The notes beneath the pieces are model-generated. The model searched no databases and was not told the DNA's origin. It saw only the letters and a program-made list of their open reading frames with translations. Shown piece by piece: positions 8,196 to 16,914 of a stretch of DNA of 64,000 nucleotides. Both the position numbers and the translations under genes were made by a program. This DNA is from Streptomyces tirandamycinicus. Its GTDB lineage: Bacteria; Actinomycetota; Actinomycetes; Streptomycetales; Streptomycetaceae. The DNA lies in NCBI RefSeq assembly GCF_003097515.1, contig NZ_CP029188.1, positions 5,748,531-5,812,530 of the forward strand, given 5' to 3'. Position 1 is the first letter of the stretch; each line of letters starts with the position of its first letter.

Positions 8196-9221
8196 TCAGC
8201 CGGAGGTGAGAACCATCCGGAAGCGGGCGCCGCCCGACAGCATCTTCCGGTAGGCCTCGTCGGCCGAGGCCAGCGGCAGGGTCTCGACCGTCGGGCGGAT
8301 ACCGTGCAGGGCGCTGAACTCCATCGTGTCCTGGACGTCCTGCGCGGTGCCGGACGGGTGGCCGCGGACGACCCGGCCGCTCATCAGCAGTTGCAGCGGG
8401 TTGATTCCCAGCGCCTTGGGATCGGCGCCGATCACCACCAGCTCGCCGCGGGGCGCCAGCCCGTCCACGGTGGCCGTGATGGCCGCGGAGTTGGCTGCCG
8501 TGGCGAGGACGGCCTTGGCGCCGCCGAGGGACAGCAGGGCCTCGGCGACGGATGTGCCGGCAGTGCTGTCGATGTAGTGGTGGGCGCCGAGCTGTTCGGA
8601 GAGTTCGGCCTTGTCGGCCCCGCGGGCGATGGCCACGGTCTCGAATCCCATCGCGACCGCGTACTGCACCGCGAGATGGCCGAGACCGCCGATGCCGAGC
8701 ACGGCTACCAGGTCGCCCGGCCGGGCGGCACTGTGCCGCAGCCCGTTGTACGTGGTCACTCCGGCGCAGGCCATCGGTCCCGCGTGGGCTGCCGTCAGCG
8801 CGTCGGGTATCGGTGCCAGGGCGTCGACCGGTGCGACGACGCACTCCGCGAACCCTCCGTCGTAGGCCCATCCCGGCACCTTGAGGTTCTGGCACACGAT
8901 GAAGTCGCCCTGCCGGCAGGGGGCGCAGTGCCCGCAGCTGCCGCCGAACCAGCCGACGGCCACCCGGTCGCCGACCTGCCGGCCCCAGCCGTCGAGGCCC
9001 TCGCCCAGGGCGTCGACGCGTCCGGCGATCTCATGACCGGGGACCACCGGGAAGGTGATGCCCGGCAGCGCGGCAGTTGTGAAGAAGGCGTCGCTGTGGC
9101 AGATTCCGCAGGCCTCGACGGTGATCCGCACATGGCAGGGGCCTGGCTCCGGCACCTCCCGCTCGACGACCTCGAACGGCCCTCCGGCGGTGGCGACCTG
9201 CGCGACTCGATAGGTACTCAT
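8196..9221 (-). CDS. Zinc-dependent alcohol dehydrogenase (MDR superfamily)
   Basis: This 341-residue enzyme oxidises alcohols or reduces aldehydes with NAD(P). Catalytic zinc ligands are C41 and H63-E64, with a later Cys in PMACAGVTTY. The structural zinc cluster is C96, C99, C102 and C110. The Rossmann motif is VLGIGGLGHLAVQ. ATG at 9221 gives the normal MDR N-terminus. The substrate cannot be told from sequence. The gene is 117 bp upstream of the GPP34 gene on the same strand. The 320-bp stretch 9222-9541 upstream is GC-rich without an evident gene. Confidence 0.92.
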   Translation of the reverse strand: MSTYRVAQVATAGGPFEVVEREVPEPGPCHVRITVEACGICHSDAFFTTAALPGITFPVVPGHEIAGRVDALGEGLDGWGRQVGDRVAVGWFGGSCGHCAPCRQGDFIVCQNLKVPGWAYDGGFAECVVAPVDALAPIPDALTAAHAGPMACAGVTTYNGLRHSAARPGDLVAVLGIGGLGHLAVQYAVAMGFETVAIARGADKAELSEQLGAHHYIDSTAGTSVAEALLSLGGAKAVLATAANSAAITATVDGLAPRGELVVIGADPKALGINPLQLLMSGRVVRGHPSGTAQDVQDTMEFSALHGIRPTVETLPLASADEAYRKMLSGGARFRMVLTSG

Positions 9222-9541
9222 CCGGATCTCTCCCAGGACAGCTCGGACGGCCCCCGCAGTCCAGCGAACCAGCCCGGGCCCGATCCCGCGCGCCGAGGGC
9301 GGGAGGGGGGAGGGGCGGGAGGCGGGCCGTGAGCGCGGGGCCCCCGGCGGGGGCGGGGTCGGCCTGGGCCGGAGCGGCTGGGAAGCGCGCCGGACAGGAG
9401 CGGGAGCGGGCCGGAGCGGGCGGGCGGCGCGGCCGCGGGGAGGTACCCGCGCGGGCGGGGCCTCTCCGTGCCACGCGACAGCGGCGCGGGTGCCCGGGCA
9501 ACCGCCGTCATTCGTCCGGCAGTCGGGCATCGGCGCGGATG

Positions 9542-9991
9542 CTACGGCCCGGGTTCCGGCGGGGAGTGCGGGGGGAGGGGGAGCAGGACCCGTATCGTCT
9601 TCCCCTCACGCAGCGGCGCGATGTGGATGCGCGTGGCGAGCCGCTGGACGAGGGGCCAGCCGTAGCCGCCCACGGGGAACGTCTGTCCCTCAGGGTGGAG
9701 TCGCACGGCGGGTGCCTCGGGGTTGCGGTCCCGCACCGTCAGCACCAGCCCCTCGCCCGTCACCCGGGCCGTGAAGGCGGTGACACCGCCGCCGTGCCGG
9801 ATCGCGTTGGTCACCAGCTCCGAGGTGACCAGCAGAGCGTCCGTCAGGACCACGGCCGGCGGCCCGTGTCGGGGTGTCCCCCGGAAGTGCTCCTCCAGCA
9901 GCCGTTCGACCTGGTCGCGGGCGGCGGCCGCGCTGGTCGGCACCGACGGCCGCGCAGGACGTTGCTCCCCGGCCACGTCGCCTGACAGCAT
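9542..9991 (-). CDS. RsbW/SpoIIAB-like ATP-binding protein
   Basis: This 149-residue single-domain histidine-kinase-like ATPase has the N-box VTSELVTNAIRHGGG and a G-box region GGYGWPLVQRLA. Such proteins bind sigma factors as anti-sigma factors or phosphorylate STAS antagonists. ATG at 9991 (MLSGDVAGEQ) is preferred, because the upstream open frame is Arg-rich and unlike the family. A closely similar ATPase lies at 11434, with one unrelated gene between. The cognate sigma factor is not adjacent, so the partner is unknown. Confidence 0.8.
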   Translation of the reverse strand: MLSGDVAGEQRPARPSVPTSAAAARDQVERLLEEHFRGTPRHGPPAVVLTDALLVTSELVTNAIRHGGGVTAFTARVTGEGLVLTVRDRNPEAPAVRLHPEGQTFPVGGYGWPLVQRLATRIHIAPLREGKTIRVLLPLPPHSPPEPGP

Positions 9992-10260
9992 GGTCACCCC
10001 CGCGTGATTCTCGTTCCCCCGCGCAACTCGCCTTCCGCGAAAGCCGCTTACCCAGAAGGATGCCTTCTTCACCCGGCGGCTGCGGGGTGTTCGTGTGGTG
10101 TCGTCCCGTTGCCGGGCCTCTCCGGTAGCTCTCCGGAGTCGTCCCGGACCTCTCCGGAGCTCTCCGGGCCTCTCGGGGCCTCTCCGGGGCCGTGTCGCCG
10201 GTGTTGTGGTGCGCCGCGCCGCGCCACGCCGCGCCACGCCGCGCCGTCGTCAGAGCGGAG

Positions 10261-10289
10261 CGGTGCGTCCCCGCTCGGGGGACGCACCG
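10261..10289 (-). terminator. Perfect 12-bp hairpin downstream of the 10557 gene
   Basis: The arms 10261-10272 and 10278-10289 pair perfectly around a 5-nt loop, past the stop of the gene at 10557-11096. The rest of 9992-10556 holds no convincing gene. It contains iterated CTCTCCGG and GCCGCGCCAC motifs. Confidence 0.55.
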
Positions 10290-10556
10290 CCCTCCGGCGC
10301 CGGCCGAGGGCCGTCCGTCCCGTACGACCAGGCCGGACGGAACGCCTCGGCGGATCGCACGGGCAGCGGGACCCTGCGGCCACGTACGGCTACGGCTACG
10401 GCTCAGGGGGTGGTAGGGCCCCATGGGCAGCCGGGTCGTGCGGTCGCGCGGACCTCGCAGGAGGGCCTCATGGACTGGTCTCCCGAGGTCCTCCGTGAGG
10501 AGACACACGCACGCGAGGACCTGACGGTGGATGAGCCGCGGATCGATCCGCGGGCC

Positions 10557-11096
10557 TCAGGGGTGGAGGGTCGCCGACCGCTGCGGCGGGACCCGCCGGC
10601 CCGGTACCGCCTTCCGCTGCGACACCGGGGCGACGTCGGGAACGCGCGGCGCTGCGGCCACCAGTTCCGCGAGCAGCGCACGGCCGGCCAGCATCGCCTG
10701 GCGCATGGTCTCCGCGTCCCCGCTTCCCGCCGCCGCCTGTTCGGATGCGTCGCGCAGCCTGCGGGCCGCGTCGGCGTGGTCGGGGAAGAGCTCGCTCAGG
10801 GCGCGCGTCCGCAGTTCCGGCGAGGCGCTGGGGAGGCCGCGCGCCGTGGCCACCGTGTCCAGCAGTTCCTGGGCCCTGGTGGTCGCCTCGCCGGGTGAGT
10901 CGACGAACTGCCCTGAGAGGACCGACCATTGGGCCAGGTACTGGTCGGCCTCAGTTCGGCTCATCGGCCTCAGTCGCGGCCGCCCCTCTCGGTGACGGAA
11001 GCGTCCGGGGTGTGTGCGCCGCACGGGCCGTGCCATGACGAGTGCGAGGATCATGACGGCGGCCACCCCGAGGATGGCAAGCGCACCGATCGACAT
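10557..11096 (-). CDS. Membrane-anchored hypothetical protein
   Basis: This is a 179-residue protein of unknown function. One N-terminal transmembrane segment (residues 1-22, ALAILGVAAVMILALVMA) is followed by a basic stretch and then a helical hydrophilic domain with Ala, Arg and Glu in coiled-coil-like spacing (residues 45-150). The form suggests a single-pass anchor with the helical domain on the cytoplasmic side, because of the RPVRRTHPGRFRHREGR stretch after the membrane segment. ATG at 11096 is used. The gene lies between two RsbW-like ATPase genes on the same strand. No domain assignment is made. Confidence 0.65.
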   Translation of the reverse strand: MSIGALAILGVAAVMILALVMARPVRRTHPGRFRHREGRPRLRPMSRTEADQYLAQWSVLSGQFVDSPGEATTRAQELLDTVATARGLPSASPELRTRALSELFPDHADAARRLRDASEQAAAGSGDAETMRQAMLAGRALLAELVAAAPRVPDVAPVSQRKAVPGRRVPPQRSATLHP

Positions 11097-11270
11097 GACT
11101 TCCTCCTCTACGGGGTCTGTTGGGTATGGGAGATCTCTGGATAGGGGATTCGTCTCTCTCGGTGATCATGTGCTACTGAGCGTTACCGCTGACGCTCGTT
11201 GTAAACCCCGCTCCACGTGGGTCTTCGGGCGCGTCCACGGCGCCGGAGGGCGACGGGCGGCCCGCAGCGC

Positions 11271-11333
11271 TGCCGCGAGTCCGGTCCACCGTGCCGCGAA
11301 TCCGACTCACCGTGCCGCGAGTCCGCCCCCCCC
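11271..11333. repeat. Three 21-bp tandem repeats
   Basis: Units of 21 bp start at 11271, 11292 and 11313, each beginning TGCCGCGARTCCG. The third runs into a C8G7 palindrome. No gene is supported in 11097-11433. Confidence 0.75.
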
Positions 11334-11433
11334 GGGGGGGCGCGAGTCCGGCCCGCCGTGCCGGGTGGGCGGGTGCTGGCTCACCCGAGTCGGCCGTGCG
11401 CCTCAGGCCAGGGGAGACGGTGGTCCGTGTGCC

Positions 11434-11874
11434 TCAGGCCAGGGAGATCAGGACGCTGACGCGTTTCCCGCCGTGTGCCTGCGGGGTGATCGTGACGCTG
11501 CGTGCCAGCCTGCGGATCACCCGCCACCCGTGGCCGCCGACGCGCGGCCCGCCGCCCTCGCCGTCGCAGCCACCGCCGTCGCCGGGACCGGCCGACTCGG
11601 GAAGCTGGTCGCTGCGGTCCCCGACGCTCACCCGGCACCCCTCGTCGGTCACCTCGACGTCGAAACTGGTCATGCCGCCACCGTGGCGGAGGGCGTTCGT
11701 CACCAGCTCGGACGTCACGAGGACGGCATCGCCGACCACTTCCGTGTCGGGGGCACCGGGTGCGGGTACCAGCCACTCCCGCAGCGACGCCTCCACTCTG
11801 GACCGCGCCTGCGAAGGGGTTCGGGGTACCACGGCCTCGGGACGGGGTGTCCCGGTCAGTTCATCAGTAGACAT
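11434..11874 (-). CDS. RsbW/SpoIIAB-like ATP-binding protein
   Basis: This is a 146-residue histidine-kinase-like ATPase related to the one at 9542. The N-box is VTSELVTNALRHGGG and the glycine-rich lid is GGHGWRVIRRLA. The loop between them has the insert GDGGGCDGEGG, and the usual D-x-G-x-G is poor (VGDRSDQLPES), so nucleotide turnover may be weak. ATG at 11874 (MSTDELTG) is the family-like start. It is divergent from the SDR gene at 12305, across the 11-bp repeat array and the candidate photo-regulon promoter. The role as anti-sigma factor is family knowledge; the target is unknown. Confidence 0.8.
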   Translation of the reverse strand: MSTDELTGTPRPEAVVPRTPSQARSRVEASLREWLVPAPGAPDTEVVGDAVLVTSELVTNALRHGGGMTSFDVEVTDEGCRVSVGDRSDQLPESAGPGDGGGCDGEGGGPRVGGHGWRVIRRLARSVTITPQAHGGKRVSVLISLA

Positions 11875-12099
11875 CCTCCACCGCTCCTCGCGTACGCGAC
11901 GACACGTACGTGCTGTTCGCCTGACCGCTCGCCCCCTCGGCAAACCTCCGCCGGGTCTCTGCCGCGGTGGTCCGGCCCCCGTCCGGTGCGTGATGTGCCC
12001 CTTCCCCGGCAGGAGCCGGCTACCGGCGGCACGGAGGTGGAACCGCAGGTGGGGGATGTCGCCAGGGCCGCCCCGGCGCACCCCGCGGCGCCGGTGACC

Positions 12100-12198
12100 G
12101 CCTCCGCCCCGCCTCCGCCCCGCCTCCGCTCCGCCTCCGCCCCGCCTCCGCCCCGCCTCCGCCCCGCCTCCGCCCCGCCTCCGCCCCGCCTCCGCTCC
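12100..12198. repeat. Nine 11-bp tandem repeats
   Basis: GCCTCCGCCCC is repeated nine times without interruption; units 3 and 9 read GCCTCCGCTCC. The period equals about one DNA turn. The array sits just upstream of the candidate promoter at 12210 in the divergent gap 11875-12304. It is not a CRISPR array, as there are no spacers. Confidence 0.9.
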
Positions 12199-12209
12199 GC
12201 ATCCATCGC

Positions 12210-12237
12210 GCATCTGTCGCGCCTCCCCGAGCGGAAG
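12210..12237 (+). promoter_or_regulatory. Candidate photo-regulon promoter, copy 1 (SDR unit)
   Basis: GCATCTG at 12210-12216 and AGCGGAAG at 12230-12237 are separated by 13 bp. The same two blocks with the same 13-bp gap occur before crtE (18848) and crtY (28420). The element lies 68 bp before the SDR start. The -35/-10 geometry suggests a sigma-factor target, and LitS is the obvious candidate. This is inferred from three-way comparison. Confidence 0.65.
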
Positions 12238-12304
12238 CACCCTTCGCGAGGCAAGGTGACAGGAGAACGGACGGTCCGTGCATCCGCGGGAATCGGAGGT
12301 TCGC

Positions 12305-13870
12305 ATGAGTGGACAGGGCGACGGCCGGGACACCGTGGGCCCGCGGTGTCTCGTGACCGGCGCGACCGGGTACATCGGCGGTCGGCTGGTGCCCGCACTG
12401 CTGGACGCGGGATACCGGGTCCGCTGCATGGCGCGATCGCCCGGGAAGCTGCGCGACCACCCCTGGGCCGGGGATGTCGAGGTCGTCCAGGGCGACGTCA
12501 CCGACCCCGGCTCCCTCGACGAACCGCTGCGTGGTGTGGACGTCGCGTACTACCTCGTGCACGGGCTCCGGTCCGGGGCCTCCTTCGAGGAGGCCGACCG
12601 CGAGGCGGCCACGGCGTTCGCCGAGCGGGCGAGCGCGGCGGGCGTGGGGCGGATCGTCTACCTGGGCGGCCTGACGCCCGTCGCGGTCCCCGGGCACGAG
12701 CTCTCCCCCCACCTGCGCTCCCGGGCCGAGGTCGGCGAGATCTTCCTCCGCGCGCCGGTGCCCGCGACCGTACTGCGCGCCGCCGTCGTCATAGGCTCCG
12801 GCTCCGCGTCCTTCGAGATGCTGCGCTACCTCACCGAGCGGCTGCCCGTCATGGTCACCCCGAGCTGGGTGAGCACCCGCGTCCAGCCCATCGCCGTCGG
12901 GGACGTGCTGCGCTACCTCGTCGGCAGCGCCCGGATGCCCGCGGACGTCAACCGGTCGTTCGACATCGGCGGGCCGGACGTGGTGACGTACGAGCTGATG
13001 ATGCGGCGCTACGCCGAGGTGGCCCGGCTGCCCCGGCGCCTGATCCTGGGCGTGCCGATGCTGACGCCGCGGCTGTCCAGCCTGTGGATCGGGCTGGTCA
13101 CGCCCGTGCCGCCGTCCCTCGCCCGGCCCCTCGCCGAGTCGCTGCGGCACGAGGTCGTCTGCCGGGAGCACGACATCGCCCGCTATGTGCCCGACCCGCC
13201 CGGCGGCCCGACCGGGCTGGACGAAGCCCTGAAGCTGGCGCTGCAGCGGGTACGCGACGCGCAGGTCGCCACCCGGTGGTCCTCCGCCGCGCCGCCCGGC
13301 GCCCCGAGCGACCCGCTGCCCACGGACCCCGACTGGGCCGGGGGCAGCCTCTACACCGACCGGCGCTCGCTGGACGTCGATGCCTCGCCGCAGGACCTGT
13401 GGCGGGTCATCGAGGGGATCGGCGGCGACAACGGCTGGTACTCCTTCCCGCTCGCCTGGGCGGTACGGGGCTGGCTCGACCGGCTCGTCGGCGGCGTCGG
13501 ACTGCGCCGCGGCCGCCGGGACGCCGCCCGGCTGAGGGTGGGCGACTCGCTGGACTTCTGGCGGGTCGAGGAGATCGAGCCGGGCCGCCTGCTGCGGCTG
13601 CGGGCCGAGATGCGGCTGCCGGGCCTCGCCTGGCTGGAGATGTGCGCCGAGCGGGGCGAAGGGGGCCGGACCCGCTACCGGCAGCGGGCGCTGTTCCACC
13701 CGCGCGGACTGCTCGGGCACGTGTACTGGTGGAGCGTCTCCCCGTTCCACGCGGTGGTCTTCGGCGGCATGGCGCGCAACATCGCGCGGGCCGCAGAGAA
13801 GGCCGCCGCGGCGGGCACCGGCGCCCCGGATCCGGTGCCGGAGGAGGCCCCGTCCTCGCGGGCCCGCTGA
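12305..13870 (+). CDS. SDR-family NAD(P)-binding protein with C-terminal DUF2867
   Basis: This 521-residue protein has two parts. Residues 12-300 form an atypical/extended short-chain dehydrogenase domain: nucleotide loop TGATGYIGG at 18-26 and VAYYLVHGL, where the usual catalytic YxxxK is not evident. Residues about 345-500 form a DUF2867/SRPBCC-like domain (YTDRRSLDVDASPQDLWRVI to the FHPRGLLGHVYWW segment). ATG at 12305 follows GGAGG at 12295-12299; the open frame extends nine codons further. It is the first gene of a same-strand series with a photolyase, LitR and a second photolyase. Proteins of this architecture are often called NAD-dependent epimerase-like, but the substrate is unknown. 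Light or oxidative stress is the likely context. Confidence 0.85.
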   Translation: MSGQGDGRDTVGPRCLVTGATGYIGGRLVPALLDAGYRVRCMARSPGKLRDHPWAGDVEVVQGDVTDPGSLDEPLRGVDVAYYLVHGLRSGASFEEADREAATAFAERASAAGVGRIVYLGGLTPVAVPGHELSPHLRSRAEVGEIFLRAPVPATVLRAAVVIGSGSASFEMLRYLTERLPVMVTPSWVSTRVQPIAVGDVLRYLVGSARMPADVNRSFDIGGPDVVTYELMMRRYAEVARLPRRLILGVPMLTPRLSSLWIGLVTPVPPSLARPLAESLRHEVVCREHDIARYVPDPPGGPTGLDEALKLALQRVRDAQVATRWSSAAPPGAPSDPLPTDPDWAGGSLYTDRRSLDVDASPQDLWRVIEGIGGDNGWYSFPLAWAVRGWLDRLVGGVGLRRGRRDAARLRVGDSLDFWRVEEIEPGRLLRLRAEMRLPGLAWLEMCAERGEGGRTRYRQRALFHPRGLLGHVYWWSVSPFHAVVFGGMARNIARAAEKAAAAGTGAPDPVPEEAPSSRAR

Positions 13871-14012
13871 CCGGGGCGTCCGGCGGTCCGGGCCGGGCGG
13901 GGTCCGGGCTGGGCGGGGCCCAAACCCCGGCCCCCGCGACGCGGCCCTGCGCCCGGCCCCGCTTTCCGGCCACCGCGGCAGACGGAGCCGCCTCCGGCGC
14001 CTGCGACGCGGC

Positions 14013-14124
14013 CCCCGGCCCCTGCGGCGGACGGAGCGGTCCTCCGGCCCCTGCGGGAGACGGACGGTCCTCCGGCCCCTGCGGGAGACGGACGGTCCTC
14101 CGGCCCCTGCGGCGGACGGATCGG
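14013..14124. repeat. Four 28-bp tandem repeats before the photolyase gene
   Basis: Units start at 14013, 14041, 14069 and 14097. Units 2 and 3 are identical, and the core is CCTCCGGCCCCTGCGG. The gap 13871-14294 holds no gene. Its end has doubled ACCCCCGGGTTCC motifs just before the photolyase ribosome site. Confidence 0.85.
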
Positions 14125-14294
14125 CCGCCGGTCGGAAGCCGCCCCCTCCCACCCGTCCGCGACGACCCCGATCGCTCTTCACCCCCGGGTTCCCCCCACC
14201 CCCGGGTTCCGCCCGCCCCCGCTTCGAACCGCCCCGCTTCCAACCGTCCCGTCCCCGCCCCGTACCGAGGGGCCCGACCGTCCCCAGGAGCACC

Positions 14295-15677
14295 ATGGAC
14301 ACCGCGGTCGTCCTGTTCACCTCCGATCTGCGCCTGCACGACCATCCGCCGCTGCGCGCCGCGCTCGGGGCGGCGGACCGCGTGGTGCCGCTGTTCGTAC
14401 GCGACGACGGCATCGCGGCCGCGGGCTTCGCGCCCCCCAACCGGAGGGCGTTCCTCGCCGACTGCCTCACCGACCTCGACGAGGGCCTGCGCGACCGGGG
14501 CGGACGTCTCGTGGTCCGCTCCGGCGACGTCGTCGAGGAGGTCCGGGCGGCGGCGCGGGAGGCGGACGCGGGCGAGGTCCACATGGCGGCCGGTGTCAGC
14601 GGCTACGCTCACGCCCGTGAGGAACGGCTGCGCCTCGCGCTGGAGGAGGACGGCCGCGCGCTGCGCGTCCACGACGCGGTCGTCACCGCCCTGGCGCCCG
14701 GGGCCGTCGTCCCGTCCGGCTCGGACCACTTCGCCGTGTTCACGCCGTACCACCGCCGCTGGTCGCAGGAGGACCTCCGCGGGGTCCTCGCGGCGCCGCG
14801 CACGGTCAGGGTGCCCGACGGGCTCCGCTCCGAGCCGGTGCCCTCCCGCGAGGACGTGGAGAAGGCCGGGGGAGTGTCGGACGGGCTCGCCCGCGGGGGC
14901 GAGCGTGAGGCCCGCAGACGGCTGAACGCCTGGACGCGCGGCGGCCTCGCCCGCTACGAGGAGGGGCACGACGACCTGGCGGGCGACGCCACCTCCCGGC
15001 TCTCGCCCCATCTCCACTTCGGTGCCATCTCCCCGGCCGAAGCCGTCCACCGGGCCCGCGCGGCGGGCGGTCCGGGTGCCGAGGCCTTCGTACGGCAGGT
15101 GTGCTGGCGCGACTTCCACCACCAGGTGCTCGCCGCCCGCCCCGCGTCCGCCGCCGCCGACTACCGTGAGCGGCACGACCGGTGGCGTTCGGGCAAGCAG
15201 GCCGACGCCGACGTCCGGGCGTGGAAGGACGGCCGCACCGGCTATCCCGTCGTCGACGCCGCCATGCGCCAGCTCCAGCACGAGGGGTGGATGCACAACC
15301 GCGGGCGGTTGCTGACGGCGAGCTTCCTGACCAAGACGCTCTACGTCGACTGGCGGGTCGGCGCACGGCACTTCCTGGAACTGCTGGTCGACGGCGATCT
15401 GGCCAACAACCAGCTGAACTGGCAGTGGGTGGCGGGCACCGGCACGGACACCCGGCCGAACCGGGTGCTCAACCCGGTCCGGCAGGCCCACCGCTACGAC
15501 CCCGACGGCGCCTATGTGCGCCGCTGGGTGCCCGAACTGGAGGACGTCGAAGGATCCGCCGTCCACGAGCCGTGGAAGCTCCCCGACGCCGTACGCGCCC
15601 GGCTGGACTACCCGGATCCGATCGTGGACCTCGCAGACGGACTCGCCCGCTTCAAGGAGGCCCGGGGCTCGGGCTGA
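14295..15677 (+). CDS. phr: Deoxyribodipyrimidine photolyase (class I CPD type)
   Basis: This 460-residue DNA repair enzyme uses FAD and light to split pyrimidine dimers. The N-terminal alpha/beta antenna domain starts FTSDLRLHDHPPL. The C-terminal FAD-binding domain shows LSPHLHFGAISP, VRQVCWRDFHH, the MRQLQHEGWMHNRGRL segment and LANNQLNWQWVAGTGTD. The DNA-lesion-contacting residues typical of class I CPD photolyases appear present. ATG at 14295 follows AGGAG at about 14286. It lies between the SDR gene and litR, as expected in an actinobacterial light-response locus. A second, unrelated-type photolyase follows litR. Confidence 0.95.
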   Translation: MDTAVVLFTSDLRLHDHPPLRAALGAADRVVPLFVRDDGIAAAGFAPPNRRAFLADCLTDLDEGLRDRGGRLVVRSGDVVEEVRAAAREADAGEVHMAAGVSGYAHAREERLRLALEEDGRALRVHDAVVTALAPGAVVPSGSDHFAVFTPYHRRWSQEDLRGVLAAPRTVRVPDGLRSEPVPSREDVEKAGGVSDGLARGGEREARRRLNAWTRGGLARYEEGHDDLAGDATSRLSPHLHFGAISPAEAVHRARAAGGPGAEAFVRQVCWRDFHHQVLAARPASAAADYRERHDRWRSGKQADADVRAWKDGRTGYPVVDAAMRQLQHEGWMHNRGRLLTASFLTKTLYVDWRVGARHFLELLVDGDLANNQLNWQWVAGTGTDTRPNRVLNPVRQAHRYDPDGAYVRRWVPELEDVEGSAVHEPWKLPDAVRARLDYPDPIVDLADGLARFKEARGSG

Positions 15678-15811
15678 CGACGCCGGTGGCCACGGCCGAC
15701 GCAGCCCGGGGGCACGGCCGACGACGTCCGCGGAGCGACGACGCCCGTGGACCGACGACGCCCGTGGACGGGTGCGCCGGCGGGCGGTCCGCTCCGGCGC
15801 GGCGCCGTACC

Positions 15812-16903
15812 ATGGATCAGGTGGAGGCCGACAGCCGCCCGGAGGGCCCGGCAGAGGACGGCGTGACCGCCGCGCTCAGCACCGGTGCGGTCGCCCGCAG
15901 GCTCGGCGTCGCGCCCACGACCCTCCGTTCCTGGGAGCGGCGCTACGCGATAGGCCCCGCCACCCGCGAGGACGGCAAGCACCGCCGCTGGACGCCCGAC
16001 GACATCGCCCGGCTCGAGGAGATGTGCCGGCTCACCGCCCAGGGCGTCCCGCCCGCCGAGGCCGCGCGCGCGGCGATGAGCACTCCGACGGCGACGATGA
16101 CGGCGTCGGCGACGGGGACGGGGACGACAGGCACCGCGACGGGGGCGACCGGCACGACGGCGGCGGCGACGGGCACTTCGCGCCGCGGACCGGGCGGGGC
16201 GACCGGGCAGCAGACCGCCTCCTCTCCGCGCGCCCCCGGCGGACCGAACGCCCTCCCCCTCGGAGACGTACGGCAGGAGTGCCGGGGGCTGGCTCGGGCC
16301 GCCGTCCGGCTCGACGCCCCCGCCGTCGACTCCCTGCTGGACGCCGCGCTGGCCGAGCACGGACTCGTCGCCGCCTGGGAGGAGGTCATCGCCCCCACCC
16401 TGCACGCCGTGGGCCGCAAATGGGCGACATCGGGTGAGCGTTACATCGAGGTCGAGCACCTGCTCTCCTGGCATGTCTCGTCGGCGTTGCGCCGGGTACG
16501 GCCCGCGGCGGAACGCGAACGCGCGGACATGCCGCCGGTGCTGCTCGCCTGCGTCCCCGGCGAGCAGCACAGCCTTCCCATCGAGGCCCTGTCCGCGGCG
16601 CTCGTCGAACGCGGAGTGCCCGCCCGGATGTTCGGACCGGCGCTGCCCGCGGACGCGCTCCACGAGGCTGTCCGCCGGCTCGGCCCCGCCGCCGTGGTGC
16701 TCTGGGCGCAGTCCCGGTCGACCGCCGACCGCTCGCTGGTGCGGATCGTCTCCGGCGTCCACTGGGGAGTGAAGGGCGCCCGGAAGCGCACCTCGCTCCT
16801 GCTCGCCGGGCCCGGCTGGGCGGGCGGCGCGTATCCGGGAACCCTGCGGCTGCACGGACTCGGTTCCGCGGTGGACGTCATCGTGGCCCTGTCCAGGGGC
16901 TGA
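15812..16903 (+). CDS. litR: LitR/CarH-type MerR regulator with B12-binding domain
   Basis: This 363-residue protein has a MerR-like helix-turn-helix at residues 27-90 (STGAVARRLGVAPTTLRSWERR). A Thr/Ala/Gly-rich linker of about 40 residues follows, then a cobalamin-binding helical bundle and Rossmann domain. Light-sensing motifs of CarH are recognisable. W204 is followed by E215-H216, ten residues between instead of the nine in CarH. H253 in PGEQHSLP matches the cobalt-ligating histidine. CarH/LitR proteins repress in the dark with adenosylcobalamin and release DNA on light. ATG at 15812 is used. The second photolyase follows 11 bp after its stop. It probably represses litS or crt promoters. 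Confidence 0.9.
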   Translation: MDQVEADSRPEGPAEDGVTAALSTGAVARRLGVAPTTLRSWERRYAIGPATREDGKHRRWTPDDIARLEEMCRLTAQGVPPAEAARAAMSTPTATMTASATGTGTTGTATGATGTTAAATGTSRRGPGGATGQQTASSPRAPGGPNALPLGDVRQECRGLARAAVRLDAPAVDSLLDAALAEHGLVAAWEEVIAPTLHAVGRKWATSGERYIEVEHLLSWHVSSALRRVRPAAERERADMPPVLLACVPGEQHSLPIEALSAALVERGVPARMFGPALPADALHEAVRRLGPAAVVLWAQSRSTADRSLVRIVSGVHWGVKGARKRTSLLLAGPGWAGGAYPGTLRLHGLGSAVDVIVALSRG

Positions 16904-16914
16904 CAGGAGGGCAG

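Noticed and set aside
12100..12198. CRISPR-like array
   Set aside because: Units are contiguous 11-mers without spacers and no cas genes are present.
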